Source: CBDCMJ01 sp965224325
GTDB taxonomy: Bacteria; Chloroflexota; Dehalococcoidia; Lucifugimonadales; UBA3495
Direction: 5' to 3'
DNA length: 64,000 nt
Assembly (NCBI GenBank): GCA_965224325.1
Contig: CBDCYT010000013.1
Coordinates: 62,001 to 126,000 of the forward strand
The notes below the pieces were generated by a model, which saw nothing but the letters and a program-made list of their open reading frames with translations, ran no database searches and had not been told where the DNA came from. The stretch's first letter is position 1; the number at the start of each line of letters is the position of its first letter. This document shows, piece after piece, positions 27,616-36,518 of this stretch. The translations under genes were made by a program, and so were the position numbers.

Positions 27616-27729
27616 TTAGATTGCTAGCCATCTCAACCCGCTAGGCCCGCCGGAGTTTTGCACCACCGCGGCTGGTTTGATATGGTAACAGGCGAATGTA
27701 CATCCCAAGGAAAGTGAAGGAGGAACCTC

Positions 27730-28647
27730 ATGGAACGACGAGTACCTACCAAGGAAGAGGTCCTGGCTTACTTGAAAGAGGACCGCAACTGGGGCCGTTG
27801 GGGTCCCGATGACCAAGTAGGCGCAGTCAACATGGTCACGCCGGAGAAACGGCTGACCGCCGCCCGGTCGATAAAGTCGGGGCGCGCCGTGTGTCTGAGC
27901 CGGGAGTTTCCCAAGACGCCGGCGCCGAACAACTACACCCCGGCTCTCCACTACATGAAACGGGTGGAGCGGGGCCATGAGTGCGGCTACTCCGCCGACT
28001 TCTACGGCGTCTACTACCATGGCTTTTCCACCACTCACCTCGACGCCTTGTCTCACCTCTGGGACGAGAACGGGATGTGGAATGGCCGCAACCCGGACCA
28101 AGGGGTGACCATGGATGGCGCCGATTGGGGAGGCGTGCAACATTGGAAAGAGGGCATCATCACCAGGGGCGTTCTACTGGACGTGCCCAAGTACCGGAAA
28201 GAGCCCTACGTCACCTTTGACAAACCGGTGCACGGTTGGGAATTGGAGGACGTGGCCAAAGAGCAGGGCGTCACCATGGAACCTGGGGATGCTCTGGTGG
28301 TCTATAGCGGTCGGGACAAATGGGACGCGGACGGAAATCCCCTCTGGGGGAGCGACCCGGACCGCCTGCCGGGCTTACACGCTTCCTGCCTGAAGTTCAT
28401 CCGGGAATCGGACTGCTGCATGGTGGTGTGGGACATGATGGACATGGCGCCCAGCGGCTATGACATTGGATGGTCGGTGCACGGGTCCCTCTTTGCTTAC
28501 GGCATTGGTCTGTTGGACAATGCGTTGCTGCAACCGCTGGCCGAGGCCTGCGCCGAAGAGGGCCGCTACGAGTTCATGCTCACCGTTAACCCTCTAAGGG
28601 TTGTGGGCGGCACCGGCTCTCCGGTCAATCCGGTGGCTATAATGTAG
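27730..28647 (+). CDS. Cyclase-family metal-dependent hydrolase (kynurenine formamidase-like fold), copy 1
   Basis: A 305-residue protein of the cyclase family (PF04199 type). The metal-binding segment is STTHLDALSHLWDENGMWNG, corresponding to the H-x-G-T-H-x-D-x-P-x-H motif. HGWELEDVAKEQGVTMEPGD and LVVYSGRDKWDADG are family-typical, as is a C-terminal His/Glu pair around NPLRVVGGTGSPVNP. AAGGAGGAACCTC precedes the ATG. The gene downstream is a close paralogue of identical length. Members hydrolyse amides or lactones, but the substrate here is unknown. Confidence 0.9.
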   Translation: MERRVPTKEEVLAYLKEDRNWGRWGPDDQVGAVNMVTPEKRLTAARSIKSGRAVCLSREFPKTPAPNNYTPALHYMKRVERGHECGYSADFYGVYYHGFSTTHLDALSHLWDENGMWNGRNPDQGVTMDGADWGGVQHWKEGIITRGVLLDVPKYRKEPYVTFDKPVHGWELEDVAKEQGVTMEPGDALVVYSGRDKWDADGNPLWGSDPDRLPGLHASCLKFIRESDCCMVVWDMMDMAPSGYDIGWSVHGSLFAYGIGLLDNALLQPLAEACAEEGRYEFMLTVNPLRVVGGTGSPVNPVAIM

Positions 28648-28739
28648 CGGTGGGTCCGGTGCGCAGCCCTGCGCACACTTCCCATTTACACCGCGCCCGT
28701 GTCAACTTGACTGCCACTGTCGATATAAGGAGGTAATTC

Positions 28740-29657
28740 ATGGAACGCCGCGTGCCTACCAAAGAAGAAGTCTTGGCTTACCTGAAAGAGGACCGCAACT
28801 GGGGCCGTTGGGGCGCCGACGATCAGATGGGCGCAGTCAACATGGTGACACCGGAGAAGCGGCTGTCCGCCGCCGGGGCAATAAGGTCGGGCCGGGCGGT
28901 GTCTCTAAGCCGCGAGTTTCCCAAGACGCCCGCGCCCAACAACCCGTCGCCGGCGCTCCATTACATGAAACGCGTGGAGCGAGACCAAGACTGCGGCTAT
29001 TCCGCCGACTTTTATGGCATTTCCTACCACGGAACCTGCACCACCCATCTCGACGCCCTTTGCCACGTTTGGAATGAGGATGGAATGTGGAACGGCCGCA
29101 ACCCGGACCAAGCGGTCACCATGGATGGCGCCATCTGGGGCGCCGTGGACCATTGGAAAGAAGGCATCATCACCAGGGGCGTTCTACTGGACGTGCCCAA
29201 ATATCGGAACCAGCCCTACGTTACTTTCGATGACCCGGTGCATGGCTGGGAACTGGAGGACGTAGCCAAAGAGCAGGGCGTGACCTTGGAGCCGGGAGAC
29301 GCTCTGGTGGTCTATAGCGGCCGGGACAAGTGGGACCAGGACGGCAATCCCCTCTGGGGAAGTGATTCGAACCGCCGGCCTGGACTGCACGCTTCCTGTC
29401 TGAAGTTCATCCGGGAATCGGATTGCTGCCTTTTGGTGTGGGATATGATGGACCTAACGCCCAACGGTTACGATCTTGGGTGGTCAGTCCACGGGTCTAT
29501 ATTTGCCTACGGTATCGGCCTGCTGGACAATGCGCTGCTGCAGCCGCTGGCTGAGGCCTGCGCAGAGGAAGGCCGCTACGATTTCATGCTGACCGTCAAC
29601 CCTCTAAGGGTTGCAGGCGGCACTGGCTCCCCGGTCAATCCGGTGGCCATCCTATAA
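28740..29657 (+). CDS. Cyclase-family metal-dependent hydrolase, copy 2
   Basis: 305 residues, aligning without gaps to the preceding gene and identical over long blocks, including the first 25 residues almost completely. The metal site reads CTTHLDALCHVWNEDGMWNG. Differences cluster in short patches, for example PNNPSPALHYMKRVERDQDC and DSNRRPGLHAS, which could shift specificity. It has its own ribosome site (AAGGAGGTAATTC) after a 92 bp spacer. It clearly arose by tandem duplication. Confidence 0.9.
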   Translation: MERRVPTKEEVLAYLKEDRNWGRWGADDQMGAVNMVTPEKRLSAAGAIRSGRAVSLSREFPKTPAPNNPSPALHYMKRVERDQDCGYSADFYGISYHGTCTTHLDALCHVWNEDGMWNGRNPDQAVTMDGAIWGAVDHWKEGIITRGVLLDVPKYRNQPYVTFDDPVHGWELEDVAKEQGVTLEPGDALVVYSGRDKWDQDGNPLWGSDSNRRPGLHASCLKFIRESDCCLLVWDMMDLTPNGYDLGWSVHGSIFAYGIGLLDNALLQPLAEACAEEGRYDFMLTVNPLRVAGGTGSPVNPVAIL

Positions 29658-29707
29658 GCTAGGACCGCCGGCGGGGCAACGCGGCGCCGGGGTTGGCGGT
29701 TCCCAAA

Positions 29708-30031
29708 TCAGGCTGTGAATCTAGTCATATATTCGAGGTTAGCTCGTAACTGGTCGCCATCAGTGACGACGAGGTCGCACTGCCTGAGGTAGTTGACGTC
29801 CCGTATCAGGGTATTGTTGGTAACATTCCTATACAGGGCCGATAATTGATGGCCAGCGGTGCGGAGGGCTCTCAACGAGACCGGTCCGGTGGTCTCGGCA
29901 CCCGTCCGATAATTCCCGGCGACTGGTGGGGTAACAATCTGGTCTAGAATGGCAATTACGGCAAAGCAAACCCGGGTCAGGCGCCGCAGCGGGTTCGCTC
30001 GGTAGGCCGAGAGCCTAGAAATGGCGCTTTT
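29708..30031 (-). pseudogene. Remnant of an unrecognised gene, C-terminal part with helix-turn-helix-like segment
   Basis: An open frame of 107 codons on the - strand ends at TGA 29710-29708. It has protein-like composition (RLTRVCFAVIAILDQIV, ALYRNVTNNTLIRDVNYLRQ, LRANLEYMTRFTA) but no ATG, GTG or TTG near its beginning. An ATG in another frame just upstream (about 30038) suggests a frameshift. The segment NNTLIRDVNYLRQCDLV resembles a winged-helix recognition helix as found at the end of Fic proteins and MarR-like regulators. The assignment is weak. It faces away from the methylase gene. Confidence 0.35.
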
Positions 30032-30094
30032 TCAGCCATTTCAGAGGCACTCCTCAGAATCGTTAGACAGATTTCAAGTTCTCGCGGGCGGTTC

Positions 30095-32308
30095 ATGATC
30101 GAAAATGTGTTTGATGTCGCATTCGTCTCTCCCTTGGCGTCGAGGGAGAAACAGATTCAGCAGAATTACCGGCCGGTGATCGGTGTTCATAAATGGTTCG
30201 CCAGGCGTCCAGGGACACTGTTCCGGTCTTTATTGTTATCCGAATTCTTGAACGAACCGCTTGCAGAAACATTCTACGCCTCGCATGACCTTAACGGAAT
30301 TGCTGTCGGAGACCCCTTCATGGGGGGCGGAACTCCCTTGTTAGAAGCCAATCGGCTAGGCTGTGGTGTGACTGGGATCGATGTCAACCCGATGTCCTAT
30401 TGGATTGTGAGAGAGGAACTTCAAAGAATCGACCTTGATGCTTATAAAGAAGCGTCAAAGGTTCTTCTACGGGCGTTGGAATCTACGGCCGGGCATTATT
30501 ACCTCACTAGTTGCATTCATTGCGGGATTGACGACGCGAAGGTCAAGTACTTCCTTTGGATTAAATCTATCCCATGCCAGAATTGTGATCATAGTATCGA
30601 CCTATTTGATGGACATCTCGTCGCCAAAGACACACGCCACCCTACAAACGTTTTTATGTGTGGAACGTGTGGAGGATTGAACGAGAAGACCACCAGAAGT
30701 GAACCGGGTACGTGTGATGAATGTGGCGCAGAATTACGTACAAGAGGACCCGCTAGGGGCAATCGATGCCAGTGTCCTAGCTGCGGCGTAGTCAATTCTT
30801 ACCCAGATCCTGATCGTGGCCCCCCTCACCACCGTATGTTCGGTATTGAATATCATTGCGACAATTGCTCGGGCAGGATGAAAGGGCGGCTGTTCAAGAA
30901 ACCGGCCGAGAATGACTTTGCTCGCTTTGACCAGGCAAAAGCGGCCTGGCAGGCGTTGAACCCTACATTCGCACCGGAGGACGAAATCCCGAGAGGTGAT
31001 GAAACGAATCGCCTCCATCGGTGGGGATATCGGCGTTACTCTGAATTGTTCAATGAGCGGCAATTGTTAGGTTTAGAGTTGATTTGTCGCCAGATAGCTT
31101 CGGTGGGTGATAAACGTTTGAAATGCGCTCTCGCCACAAATCTTTCCGATTTACTCAGATACCAGAATATGTTGTGCCGTTACGATACAATGGCGCTAAA
31201 GTCGTTGGATATCTTCTCGATTCACGGATATCCGGTCGGGTTAGTCCAATGTGAGTCCAATATTCTCGGTATCTCGCGCTCTGGAACTAGAGCCGGGAAC
31301 GTAGGAAGTGGAGGATGGTCTAACATAAGCGACAAGTACTTGAAGGCCAAAATATATTGCGAGCAGCCGTTCGAAATTGAATACAAAGGGAGGCAAAAAA
31401 AAGTTAAGCCGATCTTCGGGGAATGGATAGGACAAAAGAAAACAGACCTGTCTGGTGATAAGGTACGCAAAATTGACTTATATTGTGCCGATTCGGCGCA
31501 GTTCAGCATAGATGAGGGGACTCTCGACGCGATCTTGACCGATCCTCCTTACTATTCTAACGTCCAATATGCCGAATTGATGGACTTTTGTTACGTATGG
31601 CTTAGGCGGCTTGTCGGAGATATAGAGCCGGCGTTCAAAGAACCGACCACTCGCTCAGCTAACGAACTCACCGGGAATATTACTATGGAGAGAGGGCTAG
31701 ACCATTTTTCTGAAGGCCTGTCCCAAGTGTTCTGCCGGGCGGCGCTCGCCTTAAAGCCGGGAAGCCCATTCGCATTTACTTACCATCATAATTCTATTCA
31801 TGCCTACATACCGATCATTATCGGGCTCTTAGACGCTGGCTTAGTTTGCACAGCGTCTCTGCCGTGTCCTTCGGAAATGGGAGGATCAATCCACATTAAG
31901 GGGACAGGTTCCTCAAGACTCGACTCTATTTTTGTCTGCCGAACGACGGGAACGGTGCGCCGGAATCTAATAGTGGATCAACCTAAAGGTGTTGATGACT
32001 TGGTGCGGGCTGAGGCTTCACTTCTGCGTAGCGCTGATTTAAGAGTTACGAGTGGAGACATACGTTGCATTGCCTTCGGGCACATCGCTCGCCTAGCGGT
32101 CTGGAATTTAAGGAACAACTGGAACAAAGAGTCCTCGATCAAAACGAAATTCTCCATCGTGGACGATCACATATCGAACAATTTCGATCCCTCGGTCATA
32201 CTCAGAATGCTTGAGTCTGCCAGTGACACAGACCCTAAATACGGCTCCAGGCGTTTGCTAGAGCCAGCCGCTACTTATACGGTGAAAGACGGTGAGATTC
32301 CCTTTTGA
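30095..32308 (+). CDS. Zinc-ribbon DNA methyltransferase, DUF1156/COG1743 type
   Basis: A 737-residue protein. The N-terminus has the DUF1156 hallmark VHKWFARRPGTLFRSLLL (31-48). The SAM-binding motif I is DPFMGGGTPLLEANRLGCG (73-91), ending in GIDVNPM. Residues 138-260 contain six CxxC-type pairs (Cys140/143, 161/164, 189/192, 207/210, 227/230, 255/258), so two or three zinc ribbons. The catalytic motif IV is DPPYYSNVQY (483-492), as in N6-adenine or N4-cytosine methylases. It overlaps the following nuclease gene by 17 bp. A and T content is visibly higher than in neighbouring genes, which suggests transfer. It likely modifies host DNA to protect it from the partner nuclease. Confidence 0.88.
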   Translation: MIENVFDVAFVSPLASREKQIQQNYRPVIGVHKWFARRPGTLFRSLLLSEFLNEPLAETFYASHDLNGIAVGDPFMGGGTPLLEANRLGCGVTGIDVNPMSYWIVREELQRIDLDAYKEASKVLLRALESTAGHYYLTSCIHCGIDDAKVKYFLWIKSIPCQNCDHSIDLFDGHLVAKDTRHPTNVFMCGTCGGLNEKTTRSEPGTCDECGAELRTRGPARGNRCQCPSCGVVNSYPDPDRGPPHHRMFGIEYHCDNCSGRMKGRLFKKPAENDFARFDQAKAAWQALNPTFAPEDEIPRGDETNRLHRWGYRRYSELFNERQLLGLELICRQIASVGDKRLKCALATNLSDLLRYQNMLCRYDTMALKSLDIFSIHGYPVGLVQCESNILGISRSGTRAGNVGSGGWSNISDKYLKAKIYCEQPFEIEYKGRQKKVKPIFGEWIGQKKTDLSGDKVRKIDLYCADSAQFSIDEGTLDAILTDPPYYSNVQYAELMDFCYVWLRRLVGDIEPAFKEPTTRSANELTGNITMERGLDHFSEGLSQVFCRAALALKPGSPFAFTYHHNSIHAYIPIIIGLLDAGLVCTASLPCPSEMGGSIHIKGTGSSRLDSIFVCRTTGTVRRNLIVDQPKGVDDLVRAEASLLRSADLRVTSGDIRCIAFGHIARLAVWNLRNNWNKESSIKTKFSIVDDHISNNFDPSVILRMLESASDTDPKYGSRRLLEPAATYTVKDGEIPF

Positions 32309-33323
32309 GGTCAGCATTGAAGAGATTCGGATCGATTCAGACCCATTCATCGACGCGGTGTTCTCTTCCTTGGGGTCCGAGTTCATGTCAATGCCCGCTG
32401 GTCCAGGGTTCGTAGATTACTCTTCGTTCGAAACTGGGTATGAAACGCTAAAACGAACGCCCCGTGGGTTCACAGACATCCGTTCCGATACGATCATGGC
32501 GGCTGCGGCCCAGACATCGATATCCTTCGTAGTGTCTCGATCAATCCTGGGGTTTACTCCACCCGAATGGGCGTTCGCTGCCACTCAGCATACCGGTGTA
32601 CAAGTAACGCAAGGGTTCGTCCGATCGTTGGACCGACGCATTCGAATGAAACCCTTTGCACCATTAGTTCCGAAGGGCTCCGCGTTGGAAAGAGCCTCAG
32701 CGTTAGCAGAAACGGCAGCTCATCTAATGGTAGTTGGAGGTGGAGGGTCTAGTTCCGAAACGGTAAGTCGATTGGATAAAGTGGACACCAGCGGAGGGGA
32801 GTCAACTATCAGAAATGCAGCCGATATGGGAGTCCCCTTCCCTATGCTCCTATATGAACGATTTCTGGGGAGGCCATTCGCGGGCCACCGAGATTCTGTG
32901 TCGGAACTAATCGGGGATACGTTGGAAGTAGCCATTGAGGGCATCCTGACAGGTGTGGGAATCAGTTTTCGGAAAACCAAGCGGGCCGAAAAGATCCAGG
33001 GATTTGACCAGGCGCCTGACTTTATCGTACCCAGCGAGTTTAGCCCCCAGATCGTCATAGAAGCTAAAATTTGTGAAGACGATGGAACGGCCCGTGACAA
33101 GGTCACGCGAATCCAACATCTGAACGAGCTAAGTCTGGTTCACAGCCGCCAAGGCGGCCAACCACGCTTTCAAGTGATAGCGTGCATTAGTGGTAGAGGA
33201 TTCGGCGTCCGCCGGTCTGACATGCAAAAACTGATTGAAGCTACTAGTGGAAAGGTATTTACCTTGGAGACGTTAGAGCATCTTGTCGAACACAGTAGGC
33301 TAAGCGAGTTTCGCACAAGGTAA
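32292..33323 (+). CDS. Putative PD-(D/E)XK restriction endonuclease paired with the DUF1156 methylase
   Basis: A 343-residue protein with a GTG start that overlaps the methylase end by 17 bp, so the two are translationally coupled. The likely active site is in the C-terminal third: an upstream Glu in LEVAIEGIL (about 212-220), then APDFIVP (Asp243) and IVIEAK (Glu257, Lys259), matching the E...PD...ExK arrangement. The N-terminal 200 residues are unlike anything I recognise and may hold the target-recognition domain. It is inferred to be the cutting partner of a type II-like restriction-modification system. A homing or repair nuclease is less likely given the coupling. Confidence 0.75.
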   Translation: MRFPFEVSIEEIRIDSDPFIDAVFSSLGSEFMSMPAGPGFVDYSSFETGYETLKRTPRGFTDIRSDTIMAAAAQTSISFVVSRSILGFTPPEWAFAATQHTGVQVTQGFVRSLDRRIRMKPFAPLVPKGSALERASALAETAAHLMVVGGGGSSSETVSRLDKVDTSGGESTIRNAADMGVPFPMLLYERFLGRPFAGHRDSVSELIGDTLEVAIEGILTGVGISFRKTKRAEKIQGFDQAPDFIVPSEFSPQIVIEAKICEDDGTARDKVTRIQHLNELSLVHSRQGGQPRFQVIACISGRGFGVRRSDMQKLIEATSGKVFTLETLEHLVEHSRLSEFRTR

Positions 33324-33607
33324 GGCGGATTCCCACGGTAATCTCTTTTGCTGGATGTTCGTTGCGCAATTAGTTGACGGGATGGCACTCCCGATTCTTA
33401 TGGATGCTCCTTTTTCCGGCACAGTACGTCGTTCCAGGAACCGGTCCGATAGTCGCCGGGACGCCCGGAAATTACAAATGCTGTCAAGCGTTCGTAAGGG
33501 GTGAGTTGTTGGGATGTGGCTAACGATTTTAGTGACCATTCCCTGGACTACGCCTAACCGTGCCGCCCTAGGGGCCATCGTTTGTTGACGGATAATTGCT
33601 GACTGCC

Positions 33608-34228
33608 ATGGCTCACCGCATACGCACAGCTTCACACATTCGCATCGGGCCTAAGGACGTGGCGGCCGTCCTGCTGGCCTCAATGGCGGCCGCAGTCCTG
33701 ATCGCGATTGTCATGGTCGTGCTAGGCGAATACACCAAGACGCGCGGAAGGTTATTCCTCACGGCATTGTCTCTTTCCGGATTTTGCCTGTTGGCGCTGG
33801 CTCCTTCGGTGCTGGCGAGACGGCCCCGGCGCCATCTGCTAGGGGACGTAGGTCTAGCGGCGGCCGGGCTGGGATATATCCTTCTGATAATCGGAATCTG
33901 GGCCACGCCCAACTCTGATGCTTATTGGAAATCGGTTGCCGTGGTGTTGGTAGGCGCGGTGTCCAGCTCCTATGTGTGCTTGCTTATGTTACCGGAGCCT
34001 AGGCTCCGGCTAGCCCGCGTGAGCCTCTGGGTCGCTGCCGCAGCCGCCGGCTTGGTCTTGGCGCTTGCTTCAATGGCCATCATTGCCGAGATAAAGGCCG
34101 CTCCTTTCTGGTGGGCGGTGGTAATCATCGCCATCGCTGAAATAGCTGCAGGTTCCTCCTTTCCCTTCCTAAACCGGCCACTGCGCCAACACGCTGTAGG
34201 GCCGCAGTCTTGCCGAGAGGGCGAATAA
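33608..34228 (+). CDS. Hypothetical integral membrane protein
   Basis: A 206-residue protein from ATG 33608 (a TTG 12 bp upstream is also possible). About six membrane segments are seen, for example VAAVLLASMAAAVLIAIVMV and VSLWVAAAAAGLVLALAS, separated by short Arg-rich loops (LARRPRRHLLG). The N-terminus is basic. No family motif is recognised and there is no operon partner. Base composition returns here to the GC-rich norm after the restriction-modification pair. Confidence 0.65.
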   Translation: MAHRIRTASHIRIGPKDVAAVLLASMAAAVLIAIVMVVLGEYTKTRGRLFLTALSLSGFCLLALAPSVLARRPRRHLLGDVGLAAAGLGYILLIIGIWATPNSDAYWKSVAVVLVGAVSSSYVCLLMLPEPRLRLARVSLWVAAAAAGLVLALASMAIIAEIKAAPFWWAVVIIAIAEIAAGSSFPFLNRPLRQHAVGPQSCREGE

Positions 34229-34481
34229 ATCACGGCGCTCGGGCCGACTTGCGGGTGTTCTGGGTTCCAAGAGCTTTTTGTTCCACAGGCAGTCCCTGCC
34301 GCCTTTGCCTACGCAGCAGTCTCTCAACGTCGTCCCACGAAGGTATGGAGCCCCGGGCGCTCCTCGCTACCGTCGGGTCTAGGGAATCTCCTCCCATGCT
34401 ATAATGCCCTCGCTGTCGTTGAACCCCCGTAGCTGGACCCCATATATCATCTTCTCATCTTCGACTGCCAAAGAGGTGGCT

Positions 34482-35681
34482 ATGGTCTCAGCCCTGGAAG
34501 GCGTCAAAGTGGTGGACCTAACTCGCACCATCGCCGGCCCTTTCTGCACCATGCTCATGGGCGACATGGGAGCGGACGTTGTCAAAATCGAAGAGCCGGA
34601 ACGGGGCGATGAGACCCGGGGCTGGACCCCGTTCTGGAACGACGTGAGCACCCAGTTCCTTTCGTTCAATCGTAACAAGCGGAGCTTCTCAATCAACCTG
34701 AAGGAAACGGAGGGCGTCGACATCGTCCTGGGGCTGGCGGCCAACGCCGATGTGATGATCGAGAGTTTCCGGGCAGGGGCCATGGAACGCATGGGCTTGG
34801 GCTACGAAGCGGTGCGGCGGCTAAATCCTCGCATTGTCTATTGCTCCATCTCAGGTTACGGGCGAACGGGCCCCATGGCCGAAATGCCCGGATACGACCT
34901 GATTATTCAGGCGTACAGCGGCCTGATGCACCTGACCGGCGAACCGGACGGCTTGCCTCTGCGGGTGGGCTTTTCCCTCGTAGACCTGTTTACCGGGATG
35001 ATGACTTACGGCGCCGTTCTGACTGCCTTGCGTCACCGCGACGCCACGGGCGAAGGCCAATGGATAGACTCCTCACTGCTTGACGGTCAAGTGGCCGCCA
35101 GCAGCTACCACTCCACGGGCTATATGGCCACCGGCCGGGAGCCTCACCGCATGGGTTCAGGCCATCCCAGCATCGTGCCCTATCAAAGCTTCCCATCCTC
35201 GGACGGGTTCTTCATTCTGGGCTGCGCTAACCAGGGTTTGTGGGAGCGGATGTGTCACGCCATCGAACACACCGGCCTCCTGGAAGACCCCCGGTTTGCC
35301 ACCAACACAGACCGTGTTGCACACCGGGCTGAATGCGTGGGGATCCTTAGCGATGTCTTCCGGACTGAGTCCACGGGACACTGGGTCGGGTTGATTACCG
35401 GCGCCGGCGTGCCCTGCGGCCCCATCAACCGGATGTCAGAGGTAATCAATGACCCTCAAGTGCTAGCCCGCAATATGGTGGTGGATTTGCCCCATCCGCA
35501 AGTCCCCGATTTGCGCCTGCCCGGACCCCCGCTGAAGCTCAGTTCGACACCCCCGACCGTCCGCCGATATCCACCTCTGCTGGGCGAGCATAATGATGAG
35601 ATATTGTCCGCCGCCGGGTATGACCAGGGGCAGATCGCCCAGCTACGCGACAAAGGGGTTATTGGGCGGACGCCGGACTGA
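34482..35681 (+). CDS. CaiB/BaiF family (class III) CoA-transferase
   Basis: A 399-residue protein from ATG 34482 (AGAGGTGGCT before it). An upstream in-frame ATG at 34404 gives an unlike N-terminus. Family marks are ALEGVKVVDLTRTIAGPFCT, MGDMGADVVKIEEPERGD, NRNKRSFSINLKE, SISGYGRTGPMAEMPGYD with the catalytic Asp at its end, and QWIDSSLLDGQVA. These enzymes move CoA between organic acids (oxalate/formate, carnitine, succinyl donors). No partner enzyme is adjacent, so the acid is unknown. Confidence 0.93.
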   Translation: MVSALEGVKVVDLTRTIAGPFCTMLMGDMGADVVKIEEPERGDETRGWTPFWNDVSTQFLSFNRNKRSFSINLKETEGVDIVLGLAANADVMIESFRAGAMERMGLGYEAVRRLNPRIVYCSISGYGRTGPMAEMPGYDLIIQAYSGLMHLTGEPDGLPLRVGFSLVDLFTGMMTYGAVLTALRHRDATGEGQWIDSSLLDGQVAASSYHSTGYMATGREPHRMGSGHPSIVPYQSFPSSDGFFILGCANQGLWERMCHAIEHTGLLEDPRFATNTDRVAHRAECVGILSDVFRTESTGHWVGLITGAGVPCGPINRMSEVINDPQVLARNMVVDLPHPQVPDLRLPGPPLKLSSTPPTVRRYPPLLGEHNDEILSAAGYDQGQIAQLRDKGVIGRTPD

Positions 35682-35967
35682 CAAGAGTGATTCTGAAGAA
35701 CCCAAGGTAAGCTGGGCGTGGCGGGACCGCGCACGAAGTTGTATCAAACCCGGCCGCTAAAAGGGCCCGACGCGTTGGCTTCGAACAACACCAACGATTC
35801 ACAACGCTGAGGTGTGACTTCCCAGGGGTGGGGACCTTAGAGCGCCTTGCGGGGCCAGTGCAGCAAAGCTTCGCGCCACGCGCCGGAATGCCAAGGTGGG
35901 CCTACGCACTAGGGGTGGAAGGGATTAAAGGGATCGCAATCGCCGAGCGTCCGGATTGAATTCACAT

Positions 35968-36042
<75 letters not shown>

Positions 36043-36142
36043 TTCCTCGTAGCCGCCTGTTCCGGGGTAGCCAGCAACACCCAGAAACGCGGCCTAAAAA
36101 CCGCCGCCCCGCATGTCGCTAGTCATCTACGGGGCTGGTTTC

Positions 36143-36173
36143 AGTATACACGATGGGGAGCGTTTTCTGTCTA
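36143..36173 (-). promoter_or_regulatory. Possible sigma-70 promoter for tRNA-Gly
   Basis: On the - strand TAGACA (36173-36168) and TATACT (36148-36143) are separated by 19 bp, about 100 bp upstream of the tRNA. The spacer is a little long, so this is moderate evidence. Confidence 0.4.
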
Positions 36174-36518
36174 GACCTTGACTGTTCTCCTCATGGTCTT
36201 TCGGTCCTCCACAGAAGGCAGCCACAAGGGGTGCCCATACACCCATTGGCGGAGCGCATCCTTCATGGGTAGTACACCTTCTCTAGCTGGGGTGCCCCTA
36301 CGCCCGCGGGCAGAGCGCGTTGGTGGAGGCAACCCTCGGGGTTGCCCTTCCCGTTGTTACTACGGCATGGTATTGGGGTTAAGACTCTAGAGACCCCGAT
36401 CATTGCTGGTTTCTGCCCAGTGTCTGGCCCCCTGTGTCCCAATGGCTCTCACATAAGGTTATAGGTCATGTCTGCCGGGGGCCTGGAATAAGGTTAGAGT
36501 CTCCCGTTGGGAAGCCCC
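36174..36518. other. Intergenic stretch downstream of the molybdenum hydroxylase
   Basis: No gene is seen. A perfect 8 bp hairpin GGCAACCC-tcg-GGGTTGCC (36328-36346) lies here, together with loosely repeated GGGGTGCCC-containing blocks at about 36218 and 36290. No U-run follows the hairpin in either direction. Confidence 0.4.
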
